From assembly GCA_030285985.1 (NCBI GenBank), contig CP127384.1:1-64000 (forward strand): a DNA stretch of 64,000 nt. The letters run 5' to 3'. Each line of letters opens with the position of its first letter. The first letter of the stretch is position 1. Positions 45,149 to 54,636 of this stretch are shown piece by piece. The notes under the pieces were generated by a model that saw nothing but the letters and a program-made list of their open reading frames with translations, was not told the DNA's origin and searched no databases. This stretch comes from Aquidulcibacter paucihalophilus. GTDB lineage: Bacteria > Pseudomonadota > Alphaproteobacteria > Caulobacterales > Caulobacteraceae. The position numbers and the translations under genes were made by a program.

Positions 45149-45170
45149 CACATAAAGACATCCTTATGTG
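45149..45170. promoter_or_regulatory. 22-bp palindrome upstream of ahcY, operator candidate
   Basis: CACATAA (45149-45155), 8 bases, TTATGTG (45164-45170); including inner bases, 9 of 11 pairs match around a CATAAAGA/TCCTTATG core. It is 68 bases before the ahcY ATG and about 74 bases before the divergent amidohydrolase start. A dyad of this kind before S-adenosylhomocysteine hydrolase suggests a binding site for a regulator of the SAM/methionine cycle; I cannot name the protein from sequence alone. Confidence 0.65.
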
Positions 45171-45237
45171 TTTCTTGCCCCCGCGACGGGTCCGGTCTAT
45201 AGGCCGCGCGAACAGTTCCCCGGAAAGCTCCGCCCCC

Positions 45238-46629
<1,392 letters not shown>

Positions 46630-46672
46630 GCCGCGGCCTGTTAGCCTCCCCCGGCAAGGCCCGGGAGAGAGA

Positions 46673-47530
46673 ATGACCACGATCGGAAAGCTCCGGCCGA
46701 CCGTCCTCGCCGCGCTCGCCGTCGCCCTCCTGGCGCCGGTCGCGCCGGCGGGGGCAGGCGTGATCCAGCGCAGCACCGGTCTTTGGCCCGAGGGGCAGGT
46801 TCGCTACAGCTTCGGACCCGGCATCACCGCCGCGGACCGGACCGCGGTGCGGCTGGCCATGGACTCCTGGACGGAGGCCGGCGCGCCGGTTCGCTTTATC
46901 GCCGCGACCTCGGGCCCCCGGCTGATCATCCTGCGCCATCAGTCTGTCGACGGTGCCAACCGTTGCCGCGCGACGGTCGGACGCGGCGGCGTCGACCGAC
47001 CCCCGCCGACACGAAGCGCCTTCGAGCAGCCGACCGGAACCGGTGCCCCGCCGACGGCCCGAAGCTTCCTCATCCTGAGCGGAGCGTGCCGCCACCGGGT
47101 CATGGTGCATGAACTCGGACATGTGCTCGGGCTGGACCATGAGCATGAGCGCAGCGACCGCTCCGGCTGGCTCTCGGTTCGTCGCCTCCCCCCGCCGGCC
47201 GGCGCGGGTGCCGCGACGCTCGCCGAGCGGGACGACCTGTGGCGGCTGAACTATTCGATCCAGCTGGACGTCCCGGCCCCGACCGCCCGCGCGGCGACCG
47301 GCCAGGTCGGGGCGACTCCGCGGCTTCTGTTCACGCGCCAGTACGACCCCTGTTCGGTCATGCACTATCTCGAGGACCCGACCCATCGACGGCGCGGCGT
47401 CGACCTGGCCTTCACCGCCGCTGCCCGTGCAGAAGCGGCGCAACGGCGCTGTCCACTTGGCGGGTCGGGCGGCCGGATATCCTCCCTGGACATCGCCGTT
47501 CTGGCAGAAGCCTACGCCGCCGCCCGCTGA
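46673..47530 (+). CDS. Secreted astacin-like (M12A) metalloprotease
   Basis: A 285-residue exported protease: signal peptide with core VLAALAVALLAPVA (cleavage near PAGAG), then GLWPEGQVRYSF (astacin-type N-terminus), zinc motif VHELGHVLGLDHEHERSDR and Met-turn CSVMHYLED. Three zinc histidines and the following Glu-Arg of astacins are present, and the Tyr after the Met-turn is conserved. A non-catalytic C-terminal piece ends AVLAEAYAAAR. Substrate unknown; bacterial astacins are uncommon. Confidence 0.88.
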   Translation: MTTIGKLRPTVLAALAVALLAPVAPAGAGVIQRSTGLWPEGQVRYSFGPGITAADRTAVRLAMDSWTEAGAPVRFIAATSGPRLIILRHQSVDGANRCRATVGRGGVDRPPPTRSAFEQPTGTGAPPTARSFLILSGACRHRVMVHELGHVLGLDHEHERSDRSGWLSVRRLPPPAGAGAATLAERDDLWRLNYSIQLDVPAPTARAATGQVGATPRLLFTRQYDPCSVMHYLEDPTHRRRGVDLAFTAAARAEAAQRRCPLGGSGGRISSLDIAVLAEAYAAAR

Positions 47531-47540
47531 ACCGTTACGC

Positions 47541-48662
47541 TCAGGCCGCGATCCTGGACCGGGCATCCCCGGACTTGCGGGCCGCCAGGCCGGTTTCGAA
47601 GTCCATGAAGATGTCGATCAGCTCCTCGACCCCGACCGGCGAGGAGCCGCGGCTGAAGCGGAAACGCCAGAAGCTGACCACGTGCTGGATCGCGCCCAGC
47701 TGATCGCCGAGGCGGGCGAACAGGCGGGGCGCGTTGAGCAGGAAATCACGGAAGTCGACCGACCTGCCGTCCTGCGTCAGCCCGGCGTAGGCCCTGTCAT
47801 AGACGGCCAGGGTGCTGCCCGCTTCGTAGCAGGTCTCGATGATCCGGTCCCGCAACACCGCCCGGCCGCGATCCAGCCAGATCTTTGCCTCGCGGTCGAC
47901 CTTGCCCATCGGCCGGACGGACTGGACCTCGTCGGCGACGCTGGCGGCCTCGGCCCTGAGGCTGGTCAGCATCCATTTGTAGTAGAGGAAGCCCTTCCAG
48001 CAGAAGACGCCCTCCTGATAGTCGTCGGACTCCAGCCGCAGCGCCTCGCGCAACGCCTCCATGCGGTCGCGCGGATCATTGGACATGATCTTGCCGGCCA
48101 GCCGCTGGCTGGAACCCACGGCTTCGAGATCGGTCCCGATGCAAAGGGTGACCAGCGGCCGGACCTCGTCCTCGACAAACCGCGCCATGCGCTGGAGGTC
48201 GGACTCGCTGATAGAGAAATAGCAGGGCGCTGGTTCCAGCCCGGCCCGCTTGAGCTGCTCCCGCAACAGGAAGGGATCGAGCGACGGCAGGCTGTCGAGC
48301 AGACCGAGGGTGATGAGATCCCGGTGACCCTTCGGAATGCCGAAGGCCTCCTGCATCATCCGATCAAAGCCGCGCTGTCCGACAAAGACGAAGCGCCCGC
48401 CCGTCTTGAGCTCGTTGGGGTCAAGCGGGATGACCACCTTGGTCGCCACCTGACGGCGCGTGTAGAAAGAGTCCGTCTCGTCCCGACGCAGCCGGTGTTT
48501 GATGATCAGCGCCCGGTTCAGCGCGTGCGTCTGAAACAGCGGTCGCTCTTTCCATTCGGCCTCATGACCGTGGTCGAGGAAGATTTTCAGCAGGTTCAGC
48601 ACGCGCGCCGTCGAGGCCGAGCGGCGCAGGTGGGCCAGATTGCGGATCGCGCGGTCGGTCAT
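47541..48662 (-). CDS. Unrecognised 373-residue soluble protein
   Basis: I do not recognise the family. The protein has no signal peptide or membrane segment and is rich in charged helices: MTDRAIRNLAHLRRSASTAR, LFQTHALNRALIIKHRLRRDET, YYKWMLTSLRAEAASVADEV and a C-terminal LIDIFMDFETGLAARK. Arg/Asp spacing suggests an all-helical fold. AAGGGG precedes the ATG at 48662. It stands alone between convergent and divergent neighbours, so context gives no clue. Confidence 0.75.
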   Translation of the reverse strand: MTDRAIRNLAHLRRSASTARVLNLLKIFLDHGHEAEWKERPLFQTHALNRALIIKHRLRRDETDSFYTRRQVATKVVIPLDPNELKTGGRFVFVGQRGFDRMMQEAFGIPKGHRDLITLGLLDSLPSLDPFLLREQLKRAGLEPAPCYFSISESDLQRMARFVEDEVRPLVTLCIGTDLEAVGSSQRLAGKIMSNDPRDRMEALREALRLESDDYQEGVFCWKGFLYYKWMLTSLRAEAASVADEVQSVRPMGKVDREAKIWLDRGRAVLRDRIIETCYEAGSTLAVYDRAYAGLTQDGRSVDFRDFLLNAPRLFARLGDQLGAIQHVVSFWRFRFSRGSSPVGVEELIDIFMDFETGLAARKSGDARSRIAA

Positions 48663-48783
48663 GCCCACCCCTTTCACCGGTCAACAGACCACGAAAGGAT
48701 GACCATCCGCTTCGCTGGAATGGTTAAGCTGGTGCGACCCTGCCGCACTGGTCTCCGGCCGCGGGCGCGCCTAGATTGCCGCC

Positions 48784-48990
48784 ATGGGCGACATCATCAA
48801 CATCCTTATCCTCCTCGCGATCCTGGCGGTGACCGTCACCCTTGGGTTCGGTCTCTGGTCCCTGCACAGGGGCGGCGACGCGGACCGGTCGCGTTCCAAC
48901 AAGCTGATGCGGCTGCGCGTGGGGCTTCAGGCCGTGGCGATCGTGCTGCTGTGCGTCGGCATGTGGTGGAAATCCACGCACGGGAGCTGA
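48784..48990 (+). CDS. HIG1-like twin transmembrane protein
   Basis: A 68-residue protein of two helices (IINILILLAILAVTVTLGFG and LQAVAIVLLCVGMWW) joined by a short loop with SRSNKLMRLRVGLQ. The SNKLMRxRVxxQ loop is the signature of HIG1/twin-transmembrane proteins, related to mitochondrial factors of cytochrome oxidase. It is four bases before the PduO-type adenosyltransferase gene, an arrangement seen across alphaproteobacteria. Confidence 0.88.
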   Translation: MGDIINILILLAILAVTVTLGFGLWSLHRGGDADRSRSNKLMRLRVGLQAVAIVLLCVGMWWKSTHGS

Positions 48991-48994
48991 CCCC

Positions 48995-49567
48995 GTGGTC
49001 GTCCTGAACCGCATCTATACGAAGACGGGCGACGGCGGGCAGACGCGGCTGGCTTCCGGCGCGACCGTGTCCAAAAGCGACCGCCGCGTCGAGGCCTACG
49101 GGGCAGTCGACGAGTTGAACAGCGTCCTCGGCGTCGCCCGCCTGCATTCCGGCCAGAACGACCGGATCGACGCCATGCTGGGCCGTATCCAGAACGAGCT
49201 CTTCGACCTCGGCGCCGACCTGGCCACCCCGCTCGACCCGGCTCCGAAATGGGAGGCCCTGCGCATCCTCGACAGCCAGGTCGACCGGCTCGAGGCCGAG
49301 ATCGACTGGATGAACGAGAGCCTGAAAGAGCTGGACAGCTTCATCCTGCCGGGCGGTTCCGCCCTGTCGGCCCACCTGCACCTGGCCCGCACCGTGGCCC
49401 GGCGGGCCGAGCGCGAGGCCGTGCGGCTGATCGAAGCGGGCCAGGCCGTGACCCCGGCGGCGATCCGCTACCTCAACCGGCTGTCGGACCACCTGTTCGT
49501 GGCCGCCCGCCGCGCCAACGCCAACGGCGCCGACGATGTGAAATGGAAGCCGGGCGCGACGCGCTAG
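48995..49567 (+). CDS. Cob(I)alamin adenosyltransferase, PduO type (GTG start)
   Basis: A 190-residue enzyme making adenosylcobalamin from cob(I)alamin and ATP. The N-terminal ATP-binding loop IYTKTGDGGQTRLASG, KSDRRVEAYGAVDELNS, and ARTVARRAEREAVRLIEAGQ with YLNRLSDHLFVAAR are diagnostic. GTG at 48995 follows GGGAG. It can load the cofactor used by the mutAB mutase in this window. It precedes etfBA on the same strand after two genes on the other strand. Confidence 0.94.
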   Translation: MVVLNRIYTKTGDGGQTRLASGATVSKSDRRVEAYGAVDELNSVLGVARLHSGQNDRIDAMLGRIQNELFDLGADLATPLDPAPKWEALRILDSQVDRLEAEIDWMNESLKELDSFILPGGSALSAHLHLARTVARRAEREAVRLIEAGQAVTPAAIRYLNRLSDHLFVAARRANANGADDVKWKPGATR

Positions 49568-49576
49568 GTCGGGAAA

Positions 49577-49795
49577 TCAGTCCCGCTTGCCCTTGAACAG
49601 GGCGAAGATCGCCATGGCGTGGCCGTGGCCGAGTTCGAAGTCAGTCTTGAGCCACTCGACGATCTGGCCCGCCTTCACGTCGGGCTTCAGGCGGCCGCTC
49701 TCGACAAAGCCCCTGGCTTCGCCGAGCGCAAGGAAATCGTCCGGTGTCCTGCCTGTCTTGCCCTCGATATTGTCGAGGTAGGCCTGGAACGACAT
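49577..49795 (-). CDS. DUF4287 domain protein
   Basis: A 72-residue protein: SFQAYLDNIEGKTGRTPDDF at the N-terminus, VKAGQIVEWLKTDFELGHGHAMA at the centre and IFALFKGKR at the end. This is the complete DUF4287 domain standing alone. Function is unknown; the same domain is often found in small proteins acting on or near transport ATPases, without experimental support. Confidence 0.9.
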   Translation of the reverse strand: MSFQAYLDNIEGKTGRTPDDFLALGEARGFVESGRLKPDVKAGQIVEWLKTDFELGHGHAMAIFALFKGKRD

Positions 49796-49804
49796 CGCCG
49801 TCGC

Positions 49805-50137
49805 CTATTGCGCCGCCAAGGCCACGCGCTGGCGTTCGGCGTCGGCATCGCGGGCGCGCTGCCGGGCCGCAAGGGAATCCTCGATCGCCACCAGTTCGCG
49901 GTTCTTTTCCGCCGAGGCCGCGGCGCGTTCACCGGGGTTGGGCCGTCCGGTGATTTCGGCGATCGAGATCGGCCGGCCGCATTCCTTGCCCTCGGGGTCC
50001 CACCAGCCGCCGCCCGCCTCGCAGCGATCGCCCGGGGCCACGACCAGCCGCTCATAGGCGAACATCCCGGCCATCAGCACAGCGAAGATCGACAGGAACA
50101 GGACGCTGAGCCGTTTCATGGTCAGGAGGCGATGCAT
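49805..50137 (-). CDS. Hypothetical anchored periplasmic protein
   Basis: A 110-residue protein with an N-terminal membrane anchor ([20 protein letters not shown]), a small Cys pair in [22 protein letters not shown] (likely disulfide) and a charged coiled-coil-like tail ([31 protein letters not shown]). No family recognised. The start could be 50137 or 50119 (MKRLSVLF), neither with a clear ribosome site. Confidence 0.65.
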   Translation of the reverse strand: MHRLLTMKRLSVLFLSIFAVLMAGMFAYERLVVAPGDRCEAGGGWWDPEGKECGRPISIAEITGRPNPGERAAASAEKNRELVAIEDSLAARQRARDADAERQRVALAAQ

Positions 50138-50259
50138 GGGGGCGTTCCGAAGGTGTGAGGGGCGGACGTTTCTGTCCGTTGACGCGGCGTTACGTTGACA
50201 GGCCGGGTGAGGCGTACCATTCCCTCACCCAACATTCCGGCGCTTTCGTGGATATCAAT

Positions 50260-51024
50260 ATGAAGGTTCTCGTCCCCGTCAAACGGGTGATCGACTACAA
50301 CGTCAAGGCTCGCGTCAAGGCGGACCAGACCGGCGTCGATCTCGCCAACGTCAAGATGAGCATGAATCCGTTCGACGAGATCGCCGTCGAGGAAGCCGTG
50401 CGCATGAAGGAGGGCAAGGAGCACCATGCCGCCGGAACCGCCACCGAGATCGTGGTCGTCTCCATCGGCGTGACCCAGGCCCAGGAAACCATCCGCACCG
50501 CCCTGGCCATGGGCGCGGACCGCGGCCTTCTGATCCAGTCCGACGCCGACCTCGAGCCGCTGGCCGTCGCCAAACTGCTCAAGGCCGTGGTCGACGAGGA
50601 GAAGCCGGACCTCGTCCTGCTCGGCAAACAGTCGATCGACGGCGACAACAATGCTGTCGGCCAGATGCTGGCCGCCCTGCTGGACTGGCCGCAGGCCACC
50701 TTCGCCGGCAAGATCGTCATCGGCGGCGGCAAGGCGACCGTGACCCGCGAGGTCGACGGCGGCCTGCAGACCCTGTCGGCGGCCCTGCCCGCCGTGATCT
50801 CGGTCGACCTGCGCCTGAACACCCCGCGCTACGCCTCCCTGCCCAACATCATGAAGGCCAAGAAGAAGGAGATCGCGGTCAAGGCGGTCGCCGACTACGG
50901 CGTCGACACGGCACCGCGCCTGACGGTGAAGAAGGTCACGGCCCCGCCGACGCGCTCGGCCGGGATCAAGGTGGCCGACGCCGCCGAACTGGTTTCCAAG
51001 CTCAAGACCGCGGGGGTCCTCTAA
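50260..51024 (+). CDS. etfB: Electron transfer flavoprotein, beta subunit
   Basis: A 254-residue subunit that, with EtfA, carries electrons from acyl-CoA dehydrogenases to the ubiquinone pool. [43 protein letters not shown] strand and [24 protein letters not shown] are family signatures; the AMP site is in the first domain. The ATG at 50260 fits the homologous start. Its stop overlaps the etfA start (TAATG). Confidence 0.95.
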   Translation: MKVLVPVKRVIDYNVKARVKADQTGVDLANVKMSMNPFDEIAVEEAVRMKEGKEHHAAGTATEIVVVSIGVTQAQETIRTALAMGADRGLLIQSDADLEPLAVAKLLKAVVDEEKPDLVLLGKQSIDGDNNAVGQMLAALLDWPQATFAGKIVIGGGKATVTREVDGGLQTLSAALPAVISVDLRLNTPRYASLPNIMKAKKKEIAVKAVADYGVDTAPRLTVKKVTAPPTRSAGIKVADAAELVSKLKTAGVL

Positions 51025-51953
51025 TGGCCGTTCTCGTTATCGCCGACCGCGACGGCGACACCGTCCGCGACACCACCCACAAGACCGTCACCGCCGCCCT
51101 GAAGCTGTCGGGCGACGTCGACATCCTGGTCATCGGCCAGGGCTCGAAGGCCGCCGCCGATGCCGCCGCGAAGATCGCCGGCGTGCGCAAGGTCCTGCTG
51201 GCCGAGAGCGCCGGCCTGGGCCACCAGCTGGCCGAGGCCGTCGAGGCGACCGTGAGCGGCCTCGCCGCCGGCTATGACGCCATCCTTTCGCCGGCCACCA
51301 CCGACGGCAAGAATTTCATGCCGCGTATCGCCGCGAAACTGGATGTCGCCCCGATCTCGGACATCATCGAGGTCGTGTCCAGCGACACCTTCGTACGGCC
51401 GATCTACGCCGGCAACGCGCTGGAGACCGTCCAGTCGTCGGACGGCAAGAAGGTCATCACCGTCCGTCCGACCAGCTTCGACGCCGCCGCTGAAGGCGGC
51501 TCGGCCAAGGTCGAGACCGTCGCGGGCGCCGACGCCGGCAAGGCCGCCTTCGTCAGCGAGGAAATGGTCAAGTCGGACCGTCCGGAACTGGGCGCGGCGA
51601 AGATCGTCGTCTCGGGCGGCCGGGCTCTCGGTTCGGCCGAGGAGTTCCAGGCCGTCATGGACCCTCTCGCTGACCGGCTGGGCGCCGCCGTGGGTGCCTC
51701 GCGCGCCGCCGTCGACGCCGGCTACGCCCCCAATGACTACCAGGTCGGCCAGACCGGCAAGGTCGTGGCCCCGGCCCTCTACATCGCCATCGGCATCTCG
51801 GGTGCCATCCAGCACCTCGCCGGGATGAAGGACTCCAAGGTCATCGTCGCCATCAACAAGGACGCCGACGCCCCGATCTTCCAGGTCGCGGACTATGGCA
51901 TCGTCGGCGACTACAAGACCGTGGTGCCGGAGCTGATGACGGCGCTGGGCTGA
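51024..51953 (+). CDS. etfA: Electron transfer flavoprotein, alpha subunit
   Basis: A 309-residue FAD-binding partner of EtfB. The N-terminal domain starts [20 protein letters not shown]; the C-terminal FAD domain has [52 protein letters not shown] and [16 protein letters not shown]. Coupled to etfB by a one-base overlap. Together with the hbd- and fadD-like genes it serves fatty-acid oxidation. Confidence 0.96.
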   Translation: MAVLVIADRDGDTVRDTTHKTVTAALKLSGDVDILVIGQGSKAAADAAAKIAGVRKVLLAESAGLGHQLAEAVEATVSGLAAGYDAILSPATTDGKNFMPRIAAKLDVAPISDIIEVVSSDTFVRPIYAGNALETVQSSDGKKVITVRPTSFDAAAEGGSAKVETVAGADAGKAAFVSEEMVKSDRPELGAAKIVVSGGRALGSAEEFQAVMDPLADRLGAAVGASRAAVDAGYAPNDYQVGQTGKVVAPALYIAIGISGAIQHLAGMKDSKVIVAINKDADAPIFQVADYGIVGDYKTVVPELMTALG

Positions 51954-51977
51954 GTCCAGCCGTTCTGATCAAGACAG

Positions 51978-52008
51978 GGGCGCGGTGCCGCAAGGCCCGC
52001 GCCCTTTT
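51978..52008 (+). terminator. Rho-independent terminator of etfBA
   Basis: An 8-bp stem GGGCGCGG/CCGCGCCC with an 11-base loop followed by TTTT, 24 bases after the etfA stop. Confidence 0.8.
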
Positions 52009-52044
52009 CGTATCCGGCTGCGATCAAGGCCAGGCGATCGCCGC

Positions 52045-52072
52045 TTGACTCATTTCGACGATTAGCTAAACG
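52045..52072 (+). promoter_or_regulatory. Promoter/operator of the SdpR-like gene
   Basis: A -35 box TTGACT (52045-52050) and a possible -10 TAAACG (52067-52072, spacer 16) put the transcript start next to the ATG at 52080. The 8-base palindrome TTAGCTAA (52062-52069) overlaps the -10, where a repressor would block transcription. No Shine-Dalgarno sequence precedes the ATG, so the mRNA may be leaderless. Confidence 0.45.
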
Positions 52073-52079
52073 TCACATC

Positions 52080-52376
52080 ATGAGTCAGGTTTTCAAGGCC
52101 CTCTCCGATCCCACCCGCCGGCGCGTGCTGCAGCTGCTGCAGAACGGGCCGATGAGCGCGGGTGAGCTCAGCGATCAGTTCGACGTCTCCAAACCGACCA
52201 TGTCGGCGCATTTCACCGTGCTGAAGGAGGCCGACCTGGTCCACGCCGAAAAGGCCGGAAAGTCCGTCATCTATCATCTCAAGCTCTCGGTGCTTGAAGA
52301 AGCGCTGCTGGGCTTCGTCGATTCATTCAGCCCCGGCGTGGGAGCGCCCGGGCCCAAAAAGGAACCTGCAAAATGA
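52080..52376 (+). CDS. ArsR-family repressor, SdpR-like
   Basis: A 98-residue winged-helix protein: MSQVFKALSDPTRRRVLQLL, helix-turn-helix DQFDVSKPTMSAHFTVLKEADLV and the wing KAGKSVIYHLKLS. There are no metal-binding Cys motifs, and the sequence matches the autorepressor SdpR group, which in Bacillus controls the immunity protein SdpI. Here the next gene, overlapping by ATGA, encodes a small membrane protein, consistent with an SdpRI-like pair. Location: cytoplasm. Confidence 0.88.
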   Translation: MSQVFKALSDPTRRRVLQLLQNGPMSAGELSDQFDVSKPTMSAHFTVLKEADLVHAEKAGKSVIYHLKLSVLEEALLGFVDSFSPGVGAPGPKKEPAK

Positions 52377-52747
52377 ACAGGGACGTTATCGGAAGCCTCG
52401 CCTGGGGCGTCGGCATTGTCGTTCTGGCGCTGGCCGCGACCTTCGCGCGCCGGGAAGGCTATATCGACGGCGACGTGGTCAACCGGATCGTCATGGGCGC
52501 GACGGGTCTTATGGTGGCCTGGTTTGGCAACCGGATGCCCAAGGCCGTCGTCCCCAGCGCCTGGGGCCGCCAGGCCAACCGGATCGGCGGCTGGTCCATG
52601 GCCCTGAGCGGTCTGGTCTATGCCGGCCTCTGGGCCTTCGCCCCGACCGATGTTGCGGTCATCGGCGGCAGCGGTGCGGTCATCCTGGGGATCGCGGTGA
52701 CGCTCGGCTATTGCCTGTCGCTCCGGGGCAAGGCGAAAGCCGCCTGA
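52373..52747 (+). CDS. Small SdpI-like membrane protein
   Basis: A 124-residue protein with about four hydrophobic segments (LAWGVGIVVLALAATFA, IVMGATGLMVAWFGNRMPK, WSMALSGLVYAGLWAF, AVILGIAVTLGYCLSL). A GNRMPK motif after the second helix recalls SdpI-type immunity proteins. The ATGA overlap with the ArsR-family gene implies strict co-translation. It could equally be a general membrane-stress protein; similarity to SdpI is low and partly contextual. Confidence 0.65.
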   Translation: MNRDVIGSLAWGVGIVVLALAATFARREGYIDGDVVNRIVMGATGLMVAWFGNRMPKAVVPSAWGRQANRIGGWSMALSGLVYAGLWAFAPTDVAVIGGSGAVILGIAVTLGYCLSLRGKAKAA

Positions 52748-52761
52748 GTCCGGTCCGCGCC

Positions 52762-53040
52762 ATGGCCCGCCTCGCCGTCAAACTGACCCCCGGTGCCTCC
52801 GCCGACCGGCTTGACGGCTGGGACGTGGATGCCGGGGGGCGACCCGTCCTCAAGGTCCGCGTGCGCGCGCGGCCGGTCGAGGGCGAGGCGAACGAGGCGC
52901 TCGTAAAATTTCTGGCCAGGGCCCTCGGCGTGGCGAAATCCGCCGTCTCGGTCCAGCGCGGCGGCCAGTCCCGGACCAAGATTCTCGACATCGTCGGCCT
53001 GTCCGAAGACGAAGCGAAAAGTCGCCTTACCGATCTGTAA
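52762..53040 (+). CDS. DUF167 (YggU) family protein
   Basis: A 92-residue member of the DUF167/YggU family: LAVKLTPGASADRLDGW, VLKVRVRARPVEGEANEALVKFLA and VSVQRGGQSRTKILDIVGL. The core GEANEALVxFLA is diagnostic. Function unknown, fold alpha/beta. It follows the SdpI-like gene by 14 bases. Confidence 0.93.
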   Translation: MARLAVKLTPGASADRLDGWDVDAGGRPVLKVRVRARPVEGEANEALVKFLARALGVAKSAVSVQRGGQSRTKILDIVGLSEDEAKSRLTDL

Positions 53041-53136
53041 TGTTTCCGGCTTTGACGGATCACGCCGGACCCTTTTGTAATCCGCCTCGACGTACGCCCC
53101 CCATTCGCGGGTCCGGGCGTCTCAGGGGAGCGTCCG

Positions 53137-54636
53137 ATGAGATTCCACGCCTTGCGGGGCTCCAGCCTCGCCACCCTCGCCTGCGTGCTGGCGGGTTCAC
53201 TGGTCCTGTCGGCCTGCGCCACCATGGGCGGCGAGGATGAGACGCCGGCCGCAGCCGATTCGTCCGGCGCCGAGGCGCGACAGCCGCTGGCCCGGGGCCT
53301 CGACTCCGCAGCCAACCCGGATCCCTTCCCCTCGACCTATCGCGGCCTGCCGCGCGAGAACATGGCCATCGTGGGCGGCACCGTCTTCACCGGTGCCGGC
53401 CAGAAGATCGAGAACGGCGTGGTCATCGTCACCGACGGCAAGGTCGCCGCGGTCGGCGACGCCTCCACCCCGGTGCCCGCCGGCTATCGCGTGGTCGACG
53501 CCCGCGGCCGCTTCGTGACCCCCGGCATCATCGACGTGCACAGCCACCTCGGCGTCTATCCCTCGCCCGGCGTCTCCGGGATGAGCGACGGCAATGAGGC
53601 GACCAACCCGAACACCGCCCAGGTCTGGGCCGAGCACTCGCTCTGGCCGCAGGACCCCGGCTTCAACGCCGCCCGCGCCGGCGGCGTGACCACCCTCCAG
53701 ATCCTGCCCGGCTCGGCCAATCTGTTCGGCGGCCGCGGCGTCACCGTGCGCAACATCCCTTCGGTGACCATGCAGGGCATGAAGATGCCCGGGGCCCCCT
53801 ACGGCCTGAAGATGGCCTGCGGCGAGAACCCGTCGCGCGTATACGGCGGCCGCAACTCCTCGCCGGCCACCGGTATGGGCAATGTCGCAGGCTACCGCGC
53901 CGCCTTCATCGCCGCGCGCGAATACAAGGCCAAATGGGACAAGTGGCGCGCGGACGGCGAGGGCTCGCCCCCGACCCGCAACCTGCAGCTCGAGACCCTG
54001 GCCGGCGTGCTGGACGGTTCGGTCCTGATCCAGAACCACTGCTATCGCGCCGACGAAATGGCGGTGATGATCGATATCGCCAATGAGTTTGGCTATGAGA
54101 TCACCGCCTTCCACCACGCCATCGAGGCCTACAAGATCGCGCCGCTGCTGGCCCGCGAGGGCATCTGCGCCGACATGTGGACCGGCTGGTGGGGCTTCAA
54201 GATGGAGGCCCTCGACGCGGTCGAGGCCAACGCCGCCCTCGTGGACGCGCCTGCGGGCTCCTGCGCCGTCATCCACTCCGACGACGCCGAACTGACCCAG
54301 CGCCTCAACCAGGAGGCCGCCGCCGCCCTCGCCGCCGGTCGCCGTATCGGCATGAACATCTCCGAGGAGCGGGCGATCAGCTGGATCACCCTCAACCCGG
54401 CCCGGTCGCTCGGCATCGCCGACCAGACCGGCTCGCTTGAAGCCGGCAAGCGCGCCGACGTCGTGATCTGGAGCGCCAATCCGTTCAGCGTCTACGCCCG
54501 CGCCGACCAGGTCTTCATCGACGGCGGCCTGGCCTTCGACCGCATGAACCCGGCCTACCAGCCCCTGTCCGACTTCGAACTGGGCCAGCCGGGCTTCGGC
54601 CTGCCGGCCGCCAACGTCCTGCAGGGAGCCCGCTGA
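53137..54636 (+). CDS. Amidohydrolase, lipoprotein, catalytic partner
   Basis: A 499-residue lipoprotein amidohydrolase: signal with lipobox LSAC (SLVLSAC), metal pair VTPGIIDVHSHLGVYPSPG, then VLIQNHCYRADEM, ITAFHHAIEAYK and SCAVIHSDDAEL with the metal-binding His/His/Asp expected of the superfamily. The C-terminal EAGKRADVVIWSANPF is the usual closing strand. It overlaps the next gene by one base (TGATG). The neighbour has the same fold but lost these residues. Confidence 0.9.
   Translation: MRFHALRGSSLATLACVLAGSLVLSACATMGGEDETPAAADSSGAEARQPLARGLDSAANPDPFPSTYRGLPRENMAIVGGTVFTGAGQKIENGVVIVTDGKVAAVGDASTPVPAGYRVVDARGRFVTPGIIDVHSHLGVYPSPGVSGMSDGNEATNPNTAQVWAEHSLWPQDPGFNAARAGGVTTLQILPGSANLFGGRGVTVRNIPSVTMQGMKMPGAPYGLKMACGENPSRVYGGRNSSPATGMGNVAGYRAAFIAAREYKAKWDKWRADGEGSPPTRNLQLETLAGVLDGSVLIQNHCYRADEMAVMIDIANEFGYEITAFHHAIEAYKIAPLLAREGICADMWTGWWGFKMEALDAVEANAALVDAPAGSCAVIHSDDAELTQRLNQEAAAALAAGRRIGMNISEERAISWITLNPARSLGIADQTGSLEAGKRADVVIWSANPFSVYARADQVFIDGGLAFDRMNPAYQPLSDFELGQPGFGLPAANVLQGAR

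Noticed and set aside
45076..45237. SAM- or SAH-sensing riboswitch before ahcY
   Set aside because: I could not find the conserved pairing of known SAM/SAH riboswitch classes; the palindrome looks like a DNA operator instead.
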